Shown one piece after another: positions 1 through 11,690 of a DNA stretch of 64,000 bases. Below the pieces are notes generated by a model that made no database searches, had not been told where the DNA came from, and was given only the letters and a program-made list of their open reading frames with translations. Within the stretch, counting starts at the first letter, position 1. Every line of letters starts with the position of its first letter. The stretch covers positions 56,856 to 120,855 of the forward strand of contig QANU01084250.1 of assembly GCA_003254905.1 (NCBI GenBank), read 5' to 3'. The translations under genes were made by a program, and so were the position numbers. This DNA comes from Nissolia schottii. Its lineage: Eukaryota > Streptophyta > Magnoliopsida > Fabales > Fabaceae.

Positions 1-1649
1 TTCGTAGGAATCCCCAGCCGCATCGCTCATATGGCACTCTTTATATACCTGCGTGAAGAAAAAGATGAGAGGGAGAATCAAAACCATGTCCTTGTTTTTT
101 TCTTTTCTTTTCCTTCTTTCACATTGGAGGTTGCATTTGGCTTCGCTCGTCCAATGAAATTAACATGAGACACCATGTAGCACAATACTTAAGAACAAAA
201 TTCACAAATTCAGAACCATTTTTACTGCTGAATACACTCAGAACAAACCTTGGTGTAAAATCTGGGCTCCCTGTAGTGAGTAGGGTTGTGTTTTCTCTTT
301 GAATCTCCAGATTGGTGGAAACAAGATTCCCTGAAGAATACATATCCTCCGACCTTCAACCATTTGATCATCCTTTCAGCCAAGTTTTCAACCTGAAATA
401 ATCAAATCAATTCAACAAAAATTAAAGCCTTAACCCAAAAACAGTGATGAGACAGAATCTATTACTTAAGACATGTCATGTTACATTTGAATGAAACAGA
501 ATTCTACGCTTACAATATATTTCTATACATAGAACAAACAAAAAGGCTCACCTCTTTATCATTAAGATACATAAGCAACCAATTTGAGAATATAAGATCG
601 ACTGATCCTTCAGAAATGTGCAAGTTTGGAGATGTGACATCAGCACACATGAACTTGACATTCTTGTGGTGTCCATTAATGCTCTCATTCTGCATAAATA
701 TTATGCAACATTCAGTTAATTTTAATCTCTTCAATATAAGGTGGAACCTAAAGTTTTAATTCTTAACATATATCAAGCATCAACCATCAATAATGTCATA
801 AAGTGACCAAATGCATGTTTGGTTTTCAAGTGAGTCACACGTAAAATCAATTCTGAGCCCCAGCAGAAGTGAAAATTTCTCACTTGTAGAGCTCCAAAAT
901 TGATTCTGGGCCACCACAGTAGAAATCCAAACACGCTATAGGATTATAGTTAGTTACCTTCTTAATTGCACTATCAATGAAGTCCACAGCAAGCAACTGT
1001 CCAGCTTTCTTAGCCAATTCACCAGTAAATCTTCCAATACCAGCTCCAAGCTCTAGAACTGATTGACCTTCATATTCTGGTAATAGGGACAGTACCTATG
1101 CAAATAAAGATAGCTTAGTCGCGGAACAACTAAGTCTGAATAAGGATGTGTTTAGTACGAGGACAAAAATTGGGGAAAGAAGCTAACAAGAGTAGAAATA
1201 TTTCATTAAAAGTGTAGGTTTTTTTGAAGTTTTAACGCAGTAAAATTGGCCAAATCTTTCTATTTTAAGCTTTTTAATTACACTTATTAGCTAAACTCAA
1301 TTTTTCTTTCCTAATCAAATAAAATTTAGACGGAGGGAAAGATTCGTTCTTAGTATAGAGGGACAAGGCATGTCAAATGCACTCGAGCTCGTTAAACGTT
1401 TATAAGGATGCTTATGAATTACAAATAAAACTCTATAAATGACTTGCATGAGCAAAAGATCGATCAAAAGGGGAACCATCTGGTTGGCTATGTTTATGTG
1501 ACTTTTATACATACCAAACTTACCTTAAAAAGAAAGAAAATAATAGGAGAAAAAAAGTCAAGGGTGCTAAGAAAAAGGGTATATACATATGGAGCTTTGC
1601 AAGCCTCTCATGCTGCTTCAATCATCCAAAGTGACCCCAATAAATTTGT

Positions 1650-1714
<65 letters not shown>

Positions 1715-2240
1715 AATTTGTAGTTTAAATTCATAATTATACTCCCTCCATTTTTTTTATTTGTCCACCTTTCTATTTTAGTATTTTCACAAATACTTGT
1801 CCATTTTTAAAATTTATATCACATTAATTATAATTGTTTACTTTTATACTCTATTAAATAAACACACACTCTCATATTTATATACTACTACTAACTCTAA
1901 CTACTCCTATTATTTTCATATCAAATAAAGACAATTGGATAAAATATTATCAACTTTTCTTAATTTTATATTTTTTAATTATTTTTTAGTACAACTCAAA
2001 TAAATAAATAAATAAAGCAGGGAGTAGTTAACCACCTTTTTCGCCTTTTATTTATTTATTTATTATTAGGCACATAATGATAGAAACGGCTATCACCATC
2101 TCCGCCCAAATTGTTAATGATTTTTTTTTCTTGAAAGGGCATCACACATTTAGAAAAAAAGGCACTTTATTAGGAATCTTTTTATTTATTGACTCCACTA
2201 ATTGCCTCATGTCATGACAAAGTCAGTTCTACCATGAATC

Positions 2241-2279
<39 letters not shown>

Positions 2280-3413
2280 GCCAAGCTAATTCTGTCTCTT
2301 GAATAATAAAATATCAGTATTATGTATTAAAAAAGAAGAAGAATATGTTAACGTTATATCTACATAAATAACAGACCAAAATTAACTCATAATATATACA
2401 CCCAATAGGTGTACATCATCAGTCATCACCTTGTATTTTTACATATATTCCATCATTACAGTGACTGGGGGTGCTTTCACTCTAGTGGGGGACCAATGAT
2501 ATCTAAAAGCCCAAGTTACAAAAATGTAAATGATACAGGACATGATTATGTTTTTAGCATTACTGTAAGAAGAAAGTCTCCAGCTGTTGAAAACAAGTAA
2601 CGACAATTGAGTAGTCTACAATACAAAGAGGAGGAGAAGCATAACACTTGACCACAGATATTTAATTTTGATGCATCATCACAGTAAAAGGATTTTACCC
2701 AAATTTCTAAGTGCTTATGCTCAAGTTCAATCACCTGGACGTATATCCTACATAATCTTCTTCTTTTTTTTTTATTTCTTTTATAGATTTTATTTAACAA
2801 GTGTCATTTGAACATTTGTTAAGATATTTAAAAAACGATAAATTCTAATTGAAAATTAAAATTTTCAAATGTTCCATTCATTTAAAAACATTAAATGCTT
2901 TACATCATTCCATTTTAAGCCTCTTGACAAGTTCTCTTACGACGCTTATTAGCTAAACCAATTTTTATTTATTTTTAAGGTAGCCTAATGCAAGCTACGG
3001 TTATATTTTAATCTTTGTTGATGGTTTTGGCCATCCACATCGCACCCCAAACTAACTGCATTATTCTACTCTCCCTTGTATATGTAATATAAATGAAAGG
3101 GAATTTTAGAGACGAAGCAAAAGAAGATGAATAGAGAGAGAGAGAGAGAGAGAGAGATGCACTGACTTCGGGTCGCTCTTCCTTGTCGAGATCAGAGGCG
3201 TTGGAATCGAGCATCATCGACTCCACCGACAATTCCGCGGAATGCTCCACCCAGTACGTTCTCTGCACGCATCGCTCATCTAACACAACCCCTGCCTCCC
3301 ACATTCCCAGTTCTTCTGTATCAATATGTCAATGTCATATCACATCATATCAAATTAGTTAAACGGGATTCATGGTACGTACCTTGCGCCGCAGCTACTG
3401 AAGCCATCATCAT
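1..3413 (-). CDS. NMT (PEAMT): Phosphoethanolamine N-methyltransferase, N-terminal part (gene runs off window)
   Basis: Methylates phosphoethanolamine with S-adenosylmethionine toward phosphocholine, the committed step of plant choline synthesis; acts in the cytosol. Exons by my reading: 3383-3413, 3167-3315, 958-1095, 552-689, 249-392 and 1-48 (partial), all with GT/AG borders, giving 216 unbroken residues of a family usually near 490. The protein starts [10 protein letters not shown] and soon reads [18 protein letters not shown], then DLDKEERPE. Exon 3 holds SAM motif I ([16 protein letters not shown], about residues 73-88). Exon 4 gives FMCADVTSP and [10 protein letters not shown]; exon 5 gives [20 protein letters not shown] and [13 protein letters not shown]. 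These words are diagnostic of the first methyltransferase domain of plant PEAMT. The start is the first of three ATG codons at 3405-3413; the middle or last could serve. Intron 2 is about 2.07 kb and carries a MITE and microsatellites. No in-frame stop or frameshift was seen. The second methyltransferase domain lies outside the window. Confidence 0.93.
1652..1714. repeat. Compound microsatellite (CT)n-(TA)n
   Basis: About 39 bases of CT repeats at 1652-1690 run directly into (TA)n at 1691-1714. It lies in intron 2 of the PEAMT gene. Confidence 0.97.
1742..2024. mobile_element. Stowaway-like MITE in PEAMT intron 2
   Basis: It starts CTCCCTCCATTT next to TA and ends CAGGGAG next to TA, matching Stowaway (Tc1/mariner) terminal repeats and the TA target duplication. 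The interior is AT-rich and non-coding, about 283 bases. The right terminal repeat is short and decayed. Confidence 0.6.
2241..2273. repeat. (AAT)n microsatellite
   Basis: About eleven AAT units in a row, in PEAMT intron 2. Confidence 0.95.
3133..3157. repeat. (GA)n microsatellite next to a splice donor
   Basis: Twelve or so GA units, (CT)n on the gene strand, begin about eight bases inside intron 2 after the donor at 3165-3166. A pyrimidine run this close to a donor could affect exon 2 splicing; that is inference. Confidence 0.9.
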
Positions 3414-3900
3414 GGGAAGAAACCCTGGCTAGCTAGGTAGATGGCCTAGCGTGTTTAATTTTGGGTTGGGTCAGATCAGACCAGACCAGATATGCAGAAT
3501 CACCACCAATTCTTCCCCCTTCGCCCTCTGCCTCTTCTCTATTTATAGCAAGCAACCAGGCTTATTATTGGGTCCTCCCCTCCTTCTCAAATCCAACCAC
3601 GTGCATACATGTATATATATTTATTTGTTATTTATACGTACTTATTTAATGTTACAGGTTACGCATATCCAACACGTGTCATTCATGTAGGATACACTGT
3701 TGTTGTTGTTGCTGTAACAAGTAATAATCTTGCTTCGCCTTTAATTTCGGTGACGGGGCGAGTCGAAATTTGTTCCAAATTAAATAATATGTTTTAAAGG
3801 AAGATTCGCCGAGAAAAAGATTGCTGGAAACTTTTGAAGTGAATCTATTTAGAATCACATATCAGTGGTCCCCTCCCCCACGTGGTGCACCTCTTTCCTA
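3414..3900 (-). promoter_or_regulatory. PEAMT promoter and 5' leader with TATA box and three G-boxes
   Basis: On the minus strand a TATAAATA box lies at 3540-3547, about 127 bases before the start codon, which leaves a leader of roughly 90-100 nt. Three CACGTG palindromes follow upstream at 3598-3603, 3673-3678 and 3879-3884; the middle one sits in ACACGTGTC, the classic ABRE context bound by plant bZIP factors. PEAMT genes are known to respond to salt and ABA, so this fits, but the link here is inference. I found no upstream ATG between the TATA region and the start codon. Confidence 0.6.
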
Positions 3901-5680
3901 AAGCCTGTTATTATGGCTTAATTGTATGATGACTCTAAATTCAATTCAAAAAGCAATAATACTTGTGGTGCTCAAAATCTTCTCATTGTTCTCTCTAAAA
4001 TAATGTGAATATATGCATTATGTATATCAATCTTTATTATTATGGACAAAGAATGTTACACATTTATTTATTTTTGTTAAACTAGCGTGCCTTACCAAGT
4101 GCAAAATTTGTTCTCTTTGTTTTTGTTTACCTGTTCTAATATAACCATGTTTAAATTAACTTCCGAGACTGGATTTAGGTTCTTAAATTTTTTTTTATTG
4201 TTTTGGTTTAAACATATTAAAAATTACATGCTTTTAGTCTATGTAGACTTTTTTAGCTGTTGACGTGACTAATACAGTGCCATGTCAACTATGCCACGTG
4301 AGCAAAAGTCAAACGAATTTGACCCCAAAATCATGATATACCCATCACCCAAGATCAAGTCAAATAGCAAGTTATGATTAGTCAAGTTTGGGAAGAGTCA
4401 TGAGTGTGGTGGATTTATTTTATTCACATGACATTGTTGATATGACACTCTGTTAGCCACATTAGCAATTAACAAGGTTCCACTAATGGCAGAGGTTAAA
4501 GCCAAAGAGTTCTACTAACGATAAAAATTAAAACCAAATAAATTTTCATATGTTTAGAAAAAAAAACATTTAGAGATCTCAACCAAATCTAAACATTTAT
4601 ATTTAAGCCTTTTTCATTATTATATGTATCACAAAATGATAAAAGAACATAAAATCTTCAATTGCTTTTTATCTTCAGAAAACAACAAATTTAAGATCCC
4701 ATCATGTACTGCATGAATGAAACAAGGGAATCTTGAAAGTATTTGTTTGCATAAAAAGAAAATTTTGTGAACTGTGGGTATAAGATTGGAACTTGTATCA
4801 TGAGTATTAACATTTAAATCCTTAAAAAAAAATTAATTACTTCCATCCAAACTCTAAGGCTTTTAAATGGGTTTTAGAATAAGTCAAGTTTGACCGATTC
4901 AAGTTGTTCTTGCAATGATGTCTATTTAACTAAGATTCTATGTTTGATAAATGTATAATTACTTGGTTAAATCATAATTTATATGGCAATATAATTTTAT
5001 TAGGTTAGGTTTAAGCCGTGAAAGTGAAAGCTTCAAGTACTCAGTCCAATATTGTATCAACTCCAATACGACTTATTGAGTTAAAACAGTAAGGAGAGCT
5101 CAAAACCCAGAAGATTTAAATAATTGGATTAAGTAAAAAACAAACAACAAACCATATGCCACACCTCGACCTGAGTGGCGTATGATTCTCTCTCTCTATA
5201 TATTTTTATTTATTTAGTTTAAACTTAAAGTGAGACACACTTAAACTCAACATATTACATTAATTTAAAGATTTTTCACATACTAACGTAAATTTGGTCG
5301 AGATGATAGGGGCCTCCCTCATTTGCTTAAATCTGAGTGTAAAAAACAAATCTTTATTTATGGAGAGACCACTACTCTTTTCAGAAAGTTAAGTAGGGTA
5401 AGTATCTCATTATTGTGGCTGAGGCTTGCCGAGGACATTGCAAGATTAGGAGCATCACATGAAATCACGTGAAATCATGTATGCAGCCAACACTAATAAT
5501 GGAATGTGTAGGGTTCAATTCAAAATAATTGAGTGGTGGCAACAAGGGCATGCTTGTAAAATGGAGGGGCCATATACATGACACAAAAATAGTAGGATTT
5601 TTGTCTTATGGTAAACCAATTATTTGGCTATTTTTCATGTAGAACAATCATTCCAATTCACAATTATACATCACATATTG
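3901..5680. other. Intergenic AT-rich DNA, nothing recognised
   Basis: No conserved coding motif, RNA gene or clear terminal repeats were seen on either strand. One more CACGTG lies near 4295 and a short CT run near 5190. Confidence 0.5.
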
Positions 5681-6379
5681 CCCGTTGGCGGGGCATGCTA
5701 TGTTTTTGATTGGTGGCAAAGATTCCCATCTCCCTTTCTATGCACTCCCAAAACAAAATGTACGTGTTTTTTTTCCAATGCCTTTTAGTCTAGTGGCACC
5801 GACTCTAGTTAGTAGGAGGGTTGTGATACAAATGGCTAAAACGAGCTTGATCTCGTTAGTGCATATTTCAACCTTTCAAAATCTGTAAACATTCATCTAA
5901 CCTGACCTACCTAACTCGCAGGTTAAAATGGGTTGGGACGAATCAACTCAATAGGTTGTGCCTTATGAACTCTTTGTCATCAATCTCACATGTGATGCGT
6001 GTGAGGTCCATCCATTAAACCCAATCTAAGACTATCTAGGGTTTCACTTCAACAACTCTACTTTTCACTTGTCTTTGAACCAAAAAAAACACTTCTCACT
6101 TTTCTGCAAGCAGAAAAGATAATTAAACGATTGCATAAAATTAAAACACAAAAAAGCTAATTAATCGTTGATAACATGAGTTTAGGCGAAATGAAATTTC
6201 CATGTGACTTGCTTTGATCTTGAATACACCAATGACTAAAGCTTGGTATAAGTTTTAAAATGATTGTGTGTATGAATGTGTATATTGAGGGCACTTAGCC
6301 AAGTTGTAAAAAACCCTAATACCCTTTCATCATGGGCTTATGGGGCTAAAAATGCTTGTGTTACTCATACTAACCAAAC
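5681..6379. other. Intergenic DNA, nothing recognised
   Basis: An open frame at 5685-5888 has no family resemblance and ends without splice or codon support. I treat the stretch as non-coding. Confidence 0.4.
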
Positions 6380-7010
6380 TTACGGATGTCCAGCCCATAC
6401 TAATTAGATCAGTTAGGCTCAAACACGTCCCATATGGATAACGAACTAGTCCGATTTTCATACTAAAAATCACAATTGGTGGCAATCCACTTAGAAGTAT
6501 TTGATAATTCTAATATTCTTCCACTTCGAATAAATCAGATGTGTAGTATTAGCAAAAAATATTTATTTTAAAAACAAGCACTCTCATAATAATGAGTATT
6601 TTTGCTAATGTGGTCACATGTTTAAGAAAACATGATTCACGATGCAACATCTAATCAAGATTTCATCCAACTAAAGTGTACTAACTTTATAGCATGTCAA
6701 TGTAATCTAATAGTGAAATTGTTACTTTTATTGTTGATCCTCACAGTTGCTCTTAAATTACGCTTTTAAAGGTAGATAAATTGCATGATTCATGGGAGAA
6801 CCATCATGCCTCAACTCTTATTACCAAGTATATCAGAAGCCCTCAAAATGCCAATGTTTACAACATGTTTTTTAAACACTGGCCATAAGTTCCTCTGTTA
6901 AGCTAACATGAAATTTGCGTCCATGTGTTCAACAATTATATTGTTATTCTTCACAAGATCCCCTACAACCAGGTACTTCAATTGTAGATGCTTAGATTTA
7001 CTAGTAGTCT
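6380..7010 (-). mobile_element. Ty1/Copia retrotransposon relic (RNase H end and 3' flank)
   Basis: On the minus strand the segment near 6830-7010 resembles the C-terminal end of Copia RNase H (a KHLQLKYLVV stretch followed by DLVKNNNIIVEHMD). Family members continue from there into a polypurine tract and LTR, and the sequence down to about 6380 may be that flank. The element is broken, with several breaks and most of its body missing. It looks old. Confidence 0.55.
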
Positions 7011-7374
7011 TTTAATTTTTAATGCAGGCCAGCTCAATAGCTATTTTCAGCTTGGTTAGTTAATAGCTTAATAAGTTGAACTCATGAACTATATGATTTG
7101 AGCTTGTTTATGAATTATGGCCTTCTGTATTGTGCTAAGGTTGCCATAAATTCGAGCCTTTGCCCCCTCAGCAGAAAAAAAGAAAAAAGAAAAAAAATAG
7201 AAACCGTTTTGTGCTGAATATCTATACAACAATATTTTGCCAAGAGCAGTGTAGATATTCTTTAATCATGATTTGAATATTGTATTACAATAGTGCTAAT
7301 ATTTAGTTTCCATCAGCAAAAAATGACTCTAGCTTATTGTTTTAAAATCATGTCATACAGGGAATGGTTCGCCC
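7011..7374. other. Intergenic DNA, nothing recognised
   Basis: AT-rich sequence with an A-rich run near 7175-7200 and no gene or terminal repeats that I can support. Confidence 0.4.
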
Positions 7375-7383
7375 TTATAGAAA

Positions 7384-7536
7384 GAGAAATACTCGTGCTC
7401 TATGCTCCATGAGCACTATTAACCATTTAGTTTAGTTAAAAGTACTTGAAAAATATATGAAATATTTAAAATAAATAGTTAATAGTGTTCATAAAACACG
7501 TATTAAATGTGTTCTACAAACACACAAATATTTCTC
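7384..7536. mobile_element. Mutator-type MITE with perfect 9-bp target duplication
   Basis: TTATAGAAA occurs at 7375-7383 and 7537-7545, flanking a 153-base element. Terminal repeats are GAGAAATACTCGTG on the left and, read on the other strand, GAGAAATATTTGTG on the right. A 9-bp duplication is the signature of Mutator-like transposition. No coding capacity. Confidence 0.75.
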
Positions 7537-7617
7537 TTATAGAAATGATTGTTTTTCTTTTTGTTTTTGGTGTTTCTTTGTTATGTCATTGTTTCCAAGA
7601 TCTTGTTTACATTATTT

Positions 7618-8215
7618 AATCATTTTTTTTATTAATCGGTTGGGTATCAAAGGAAAGGGAACACAACAAAGAGAACAGCAGCGGAAACCAAGCAGGGGGC
7701 ATCTCCAATAACAGAACATCAAAGCAGGGGGGGGGGGNGGTGCCAAAGAAAAAACAAAACAGATAAAAAGGAGAAAGGAACTAGAGATAGACAACAATGA
7801 GGCCATACAAGATCCCTTAGCAAGGCGAATCACCCATTCACCTCCCCCTTGGGCAAGGCCATCAAGGGAGGTAAGCAACAAGAACAGACGGCGTGTACCC
7901 TTACAGCCAAGTCAAAAGGCGGCAAGGATGAGACCAAAGGCGATGACAAGCAAGTTATTTCTTTTCTCCTTCCAAGCTATGACCTAGTCAAGGTTGATGG
8001 CAAAGAACCCCTCCCTGGTTGAAACGGAAGATTATTACACCAAGATCAGGATGGCAGCTATCTCTGTGTCCCAGTTTGGGGAGATGTTTTCAAAAATCAC
8101 CCTGTTTCAGATCCACCAAATGGTCCAAACGATCGCATAAAGGAAGGAAGTCCACAACTTTTTGTCAAAGCCACGGAAGGAGGCACCAAGTCAGACTGAA
8201 TTAAATCTAGTTATC
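7618..8215 (-). mobile_element. LINE (L1-type) 3' end remnant
   Basis: On the minus strand the bases at about 8097-8130 read IVWTIWWI, then a stop, then NRVIFENISPNWDTEI. Plant LINE reverse-transcriptase proteins end with a WTIW..RN..IF motif; here TGA stands where the family has an arginine codon. A 3' untranslated stretch follows and closes with an A-rich tail at about 7622-7634. One N lies in a G run near 7738. The 5' body is absent, as expected of a 5'-truncated LINE. Confidence 0.7.
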
Positions 8216-9853
8216 TTTCGTCTTAAAATATGCATGATGAAATCCTATAAGAAATTTCTGTTCTGTTTTAGTTGTTGCAGATTTTTAAACTTTTTTTCCC
8301 TAAATCTTCCGCTATAAATAGTAACGTAACTAGAATAGCAAGACAAGTATCACATCGAACAACACAAAAAAGAGAGGTCAATATTTTAATTAAAAAAAAA
8401 AGTGTGTTGTGACCCTATAATTGCTCATTATTGAGTTCTAAAATTCTAAGTGCCCACAATGCCTGTTTGGTGCAACCTATAATTTATTTAAAATGTTAAT
8501 AAAGTTTTGATATAATGGTTCGTCGGTTTGGTGCAACCTATTCATCAGTTTATAGTCTTCTTTGTTGATTTGTTGATTGTTAAATATTGACAAATTGAAT
8601 GGATGTAGAATTATTCGGACAAATTTTGGTCATGTTACTTGCAAAATTTACTATGAATTGAAAAAGATGTGAATTTTACTGTGACATATACTTGCAGAAT
8701 TTGTTGTAAAATTAACATGCAGAGTTTGCTGTAAAATTTATCTGCAAATTTTGCTGTGAATTTTATCTATGAATTCTACTTGTGAATTTTTCAGCGAAAT
8801 GTTTGTGCGAAAAAATTTGCAACGAAATTTCTTCCAAACACCCAGTTGACCACAAAAATAGTTTCAAAATTTTCTAGTTTCTTATGAAAATGTCTGCAAC
8901 TATTCAATTTTCTGCGAATTTTAAAATTCGTAACTACCAATTACTTACCACCTGTTTATCTGTGAATTCCAATCCGAGAAAAAATTAGAAAGAAACGTGA
9001 TTACCTGTGATTTTTTAGTAGTACCTCAAAATAGTAACAGCTTCAAAAAATTATCATGCATACATATCAACTCAATTTCTCAGTTTATTACTGTCACTTG
9101 GCAACCGCATATGGATGACACACTCTCTTCCATAACTGAGAATATGCTAATAGATTACTTTATAGGGACCATGGGATAGAAAGTTTCAAACAATAACAAC
9201 ACCATCAAAAAGTTTAATTTACATCCAAGTACCCTTCAATTACATCTGGATATCTCCATAATAGACTGGAGTCTTTAGTACCATATATCAAAGTAAATTG
9301 TTTTCTTCTTTTAAGAATTGCAACCATTCTAGAGCCTCATACAAATACAATTTTTTTTCCCTTTTCCTTCTCCCCCCACAATTTTGTAGGAAATAAAAGC
9401 ATTTTCACTAATGTAATTTCACATCGTCGAGACATGCTTCAATTCCTTGAGTAACAAATTGTTTACTTCTGATACTTTTCTTTATAATGGACAACTTTGT
9501 ACCGGAAATAGACTCCTTTATAGTCAATTAATGAGGCAGAAAATCAAGCCCACTAGCCAAAATTAAATCTCAATACGTATATCAATGAACAAGAAAGAAA
9601 CAAAGAAATGCATACATGATCAATTCAAGGGTTCAAAATTCACTTAGATATTAAGTCACCAATATGCACAAAAATGGTAAATCGGGCTAGTAATTGGTTC
9701 GAGCTCCGGATCCGGGCTTCATCGAATTCAAACTTGAGACATCAAGGCCACCACACTTCAAGCACCAGGCTACGGCGTGTTTTCACTGTCTCTTAATGCC
9801 TTAGTTAATATATCAATTTTGTGCTCTGCCAGGATTTGAACTTGGGATATTAA
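8216..9853. other. Intergenic DNA with weak repeat signals
   Basis: Besides the short-unit array at 8620-8930, a phrase GTTTGGTGCAACCTAT occurs twice near 8465 and 8527. Near 9825-9850 the minus strand reads AGTTCAAATCCTGGCAG, close to a tRNA or SINE B box, but no complete tRNA fold or A box could be placed. No gene recognised. Confidence 0.35.
8620..8930. repeat. Degenerate ~26-bp tandem repeats
   Basis: Variants of a word like TTGCTGTGAATTTTA and its relatives recur roughly every 26 bases, mixed with GCGAATTTT words. The pattern resembles subterminal repeats of CACTA-type transposons, but no termini were found, so the family is open. Confidence 0.45.
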
Positions 9854-10307
9854 GGGTATATTTGGATTGGTGGTGAGTAAATGAGTAAAATGGAAGAGAA
9901 TAAAAATAGTAGAAGGGAGCTCGAATGAGGTTAGTTATTTCACTCTATTATTTAGATATTTTTAGTGATGAAGTGAAATAATTTTTCATTTTGTTGTGTT
10001 AATTATAAATTGTTATTCTTATAATACTCATGTAAAAGTTGAGATGAACATTTAGAGGTTGAATTAGATGAGTAAATATGTAATTATCTTTTTTAACCAT
10101 TTGTTATTATTGAATATTGATATTTAATTAGATTCCACCGCAAGCTCTCCAAATTGGGCCGGAGAGAGTAAAAAATGGAGGTTTTTGGTGGTTTAGCTCC
10201 CTCATAAACCATTCTACTCCTTTCTCAATTAAACCACTAATCTAGACGTTCATCATATTCTATTGGATTCCTTTCGATTCTCTCCTAAACCATCAATCCA
10301 AACATAC
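9854..10307. mobile_element. PIF/Harbinger (Tourist)-like MITE
   Basis: Left end GGGTATATTTGGATTGGTGG pairs with the right end, which on the other strand reads GTATGTTTGGATTGATGG. About 450 bases, non-coding. TAA precedes the left end; the matching right duplication is not clear. Confidence 0.6.
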
Positions 10308-10511
10308 GCAAAGGCTAGAGCACCCAAACAATCATGCCATCACATGTTGTGTCATAAGTATGCTGCATTNCGTATAAAAGACTGGTGTATATACGGGTGT
10401 ATGGTTTATGGGTGTACATGGAGCATTTTTCTTGTATTAATTAATATAGCTAAATATATTTGTATGTCTTTATTTTATTGTATATTTAAATACTAATGTT
10501 ATTAATAAATA

Positions 10512-11690
10512 TTAATGCACACATCTTCTTTTATGCAGGACTTCTCTTTCTAGAACCTTTCCTCCTTTTTGTAGGCATCTGCTAGTTTTGCTTCTAAAAG
10601 TTGCACTTCCCCTTCTTACGGAGTCAATTTGTTTCTTTGAACTTGAGGAAGACGATTTCTGCCAATTGGACAGAGTGTGCTGAAACAATTGAAACATTGG
10701 CGAGCCAATTACTTCCGCATTCCAAGAATCTTCCTCATAATCACACCATCTCTCCTGATAATAACTAGCGTGTGAAATGCAATTATAAGTCAAGTGGAAT
10801 AGATAAGTCTAGTTAAAATACTAATATCACGACCACAAAAATATAACTGAGAGCCATAAAATATTAATTAAGCACCCCCGTCCTAAGCAATAACTAATAA
10901 GTATCTAAGTCTTCATATTCTTATGCTTATGCAGAGAACAAAACCAGAGAGAAAGAAAACAGAATGAAGGAACTGAATTTGGGGAAAAATCAATTCAATT
11001 CTCATTGATCATCAACTAAGAGTATATATGCATATAACTAACTGAAGTTTAAGTTAGTTATATCTAACTATGTACCGCTGCTATTTAAAATAACTAACTA
11101 AAACTAACTTCTTTAACCAATTTCTTGCTTGTGCTACAAGCTTCGGGATTTTTCATTTCCTTAACCAACTTCTTGCTTGTGTTGCAAGCTTCAGAATTTT
11201 CCTTTAACTTTGTTTCGGTCTTTAGCTGTGTCTTCAGCCGTTCTTCCTCATGCTTCATATCCAATATGCATCCCCCTCCTCATCTTCTCCATCACTTTCA
11301 CCATGTTGTATAGACGATGAATAATAAGAAGTTTCTCTAAAGCTCAATTTCTCTATTAGTACATCCAATTTCTTACTTATCTCAGACAAGTTCTTCTTCA
11401 TTTCTTCTTTCTCCTATCTCTTTTTTCGCAATTCAAGTTCTAGAGACACATTTAATGCATGAATTTGGTCCCTTATCCTTTCTTCAATCCCCTCAAATAT
11501 ATATGATCTCCATTTGTGAAGCTTTAGAAAGGATATTTTTCATTTACCTGCCCAAAGAACCAAGTCCAGTTACTCACCCTTCTTTACTTCCTCCCATTGA
11601 ATCTATACAAATTTCAATATCAGATGGCATGGGTTGAGATAATGCATTAGCATCTCTAGAAACAACTTCATTGTCAATAGTACTTTGGGA
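10512..11690 (-). pseudogene. Decayed coiled-coil coding remnant, family not recognised
   Basis: On the minus strand several blocks read like protein but lie in different frames. Around 11410-11520 one reads IEERIRDQIHALNVSLELE; around 11330-11400 KNLSEISKKLDVLIEKLS; around 11260-11310 HGESDGEDEEGDAY; around 11110-11270 KHEEERLKTQLKTETKLKEN, then two copies of a unit like EACNTSKKLVKE. A further open frame at 10512-10793 carries a serine run and a basic tail. Charged heptads suggest a coiled coil. The frame changes and stops suggest a dead gene or transposon-borne gene; an active gene with many small introns is less likely. CACTA transposon accessory proteins also have long coiled coils, but I cannot assign it. 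Confidence 0.4.

Noticed and set aside
1444-1728. 94-residue plus-strand open frame in PEAMT intron 2
   Set aside because: It encodes SLSLSL and YIYIY from microsatellites and is antisense to a well-supported gene.
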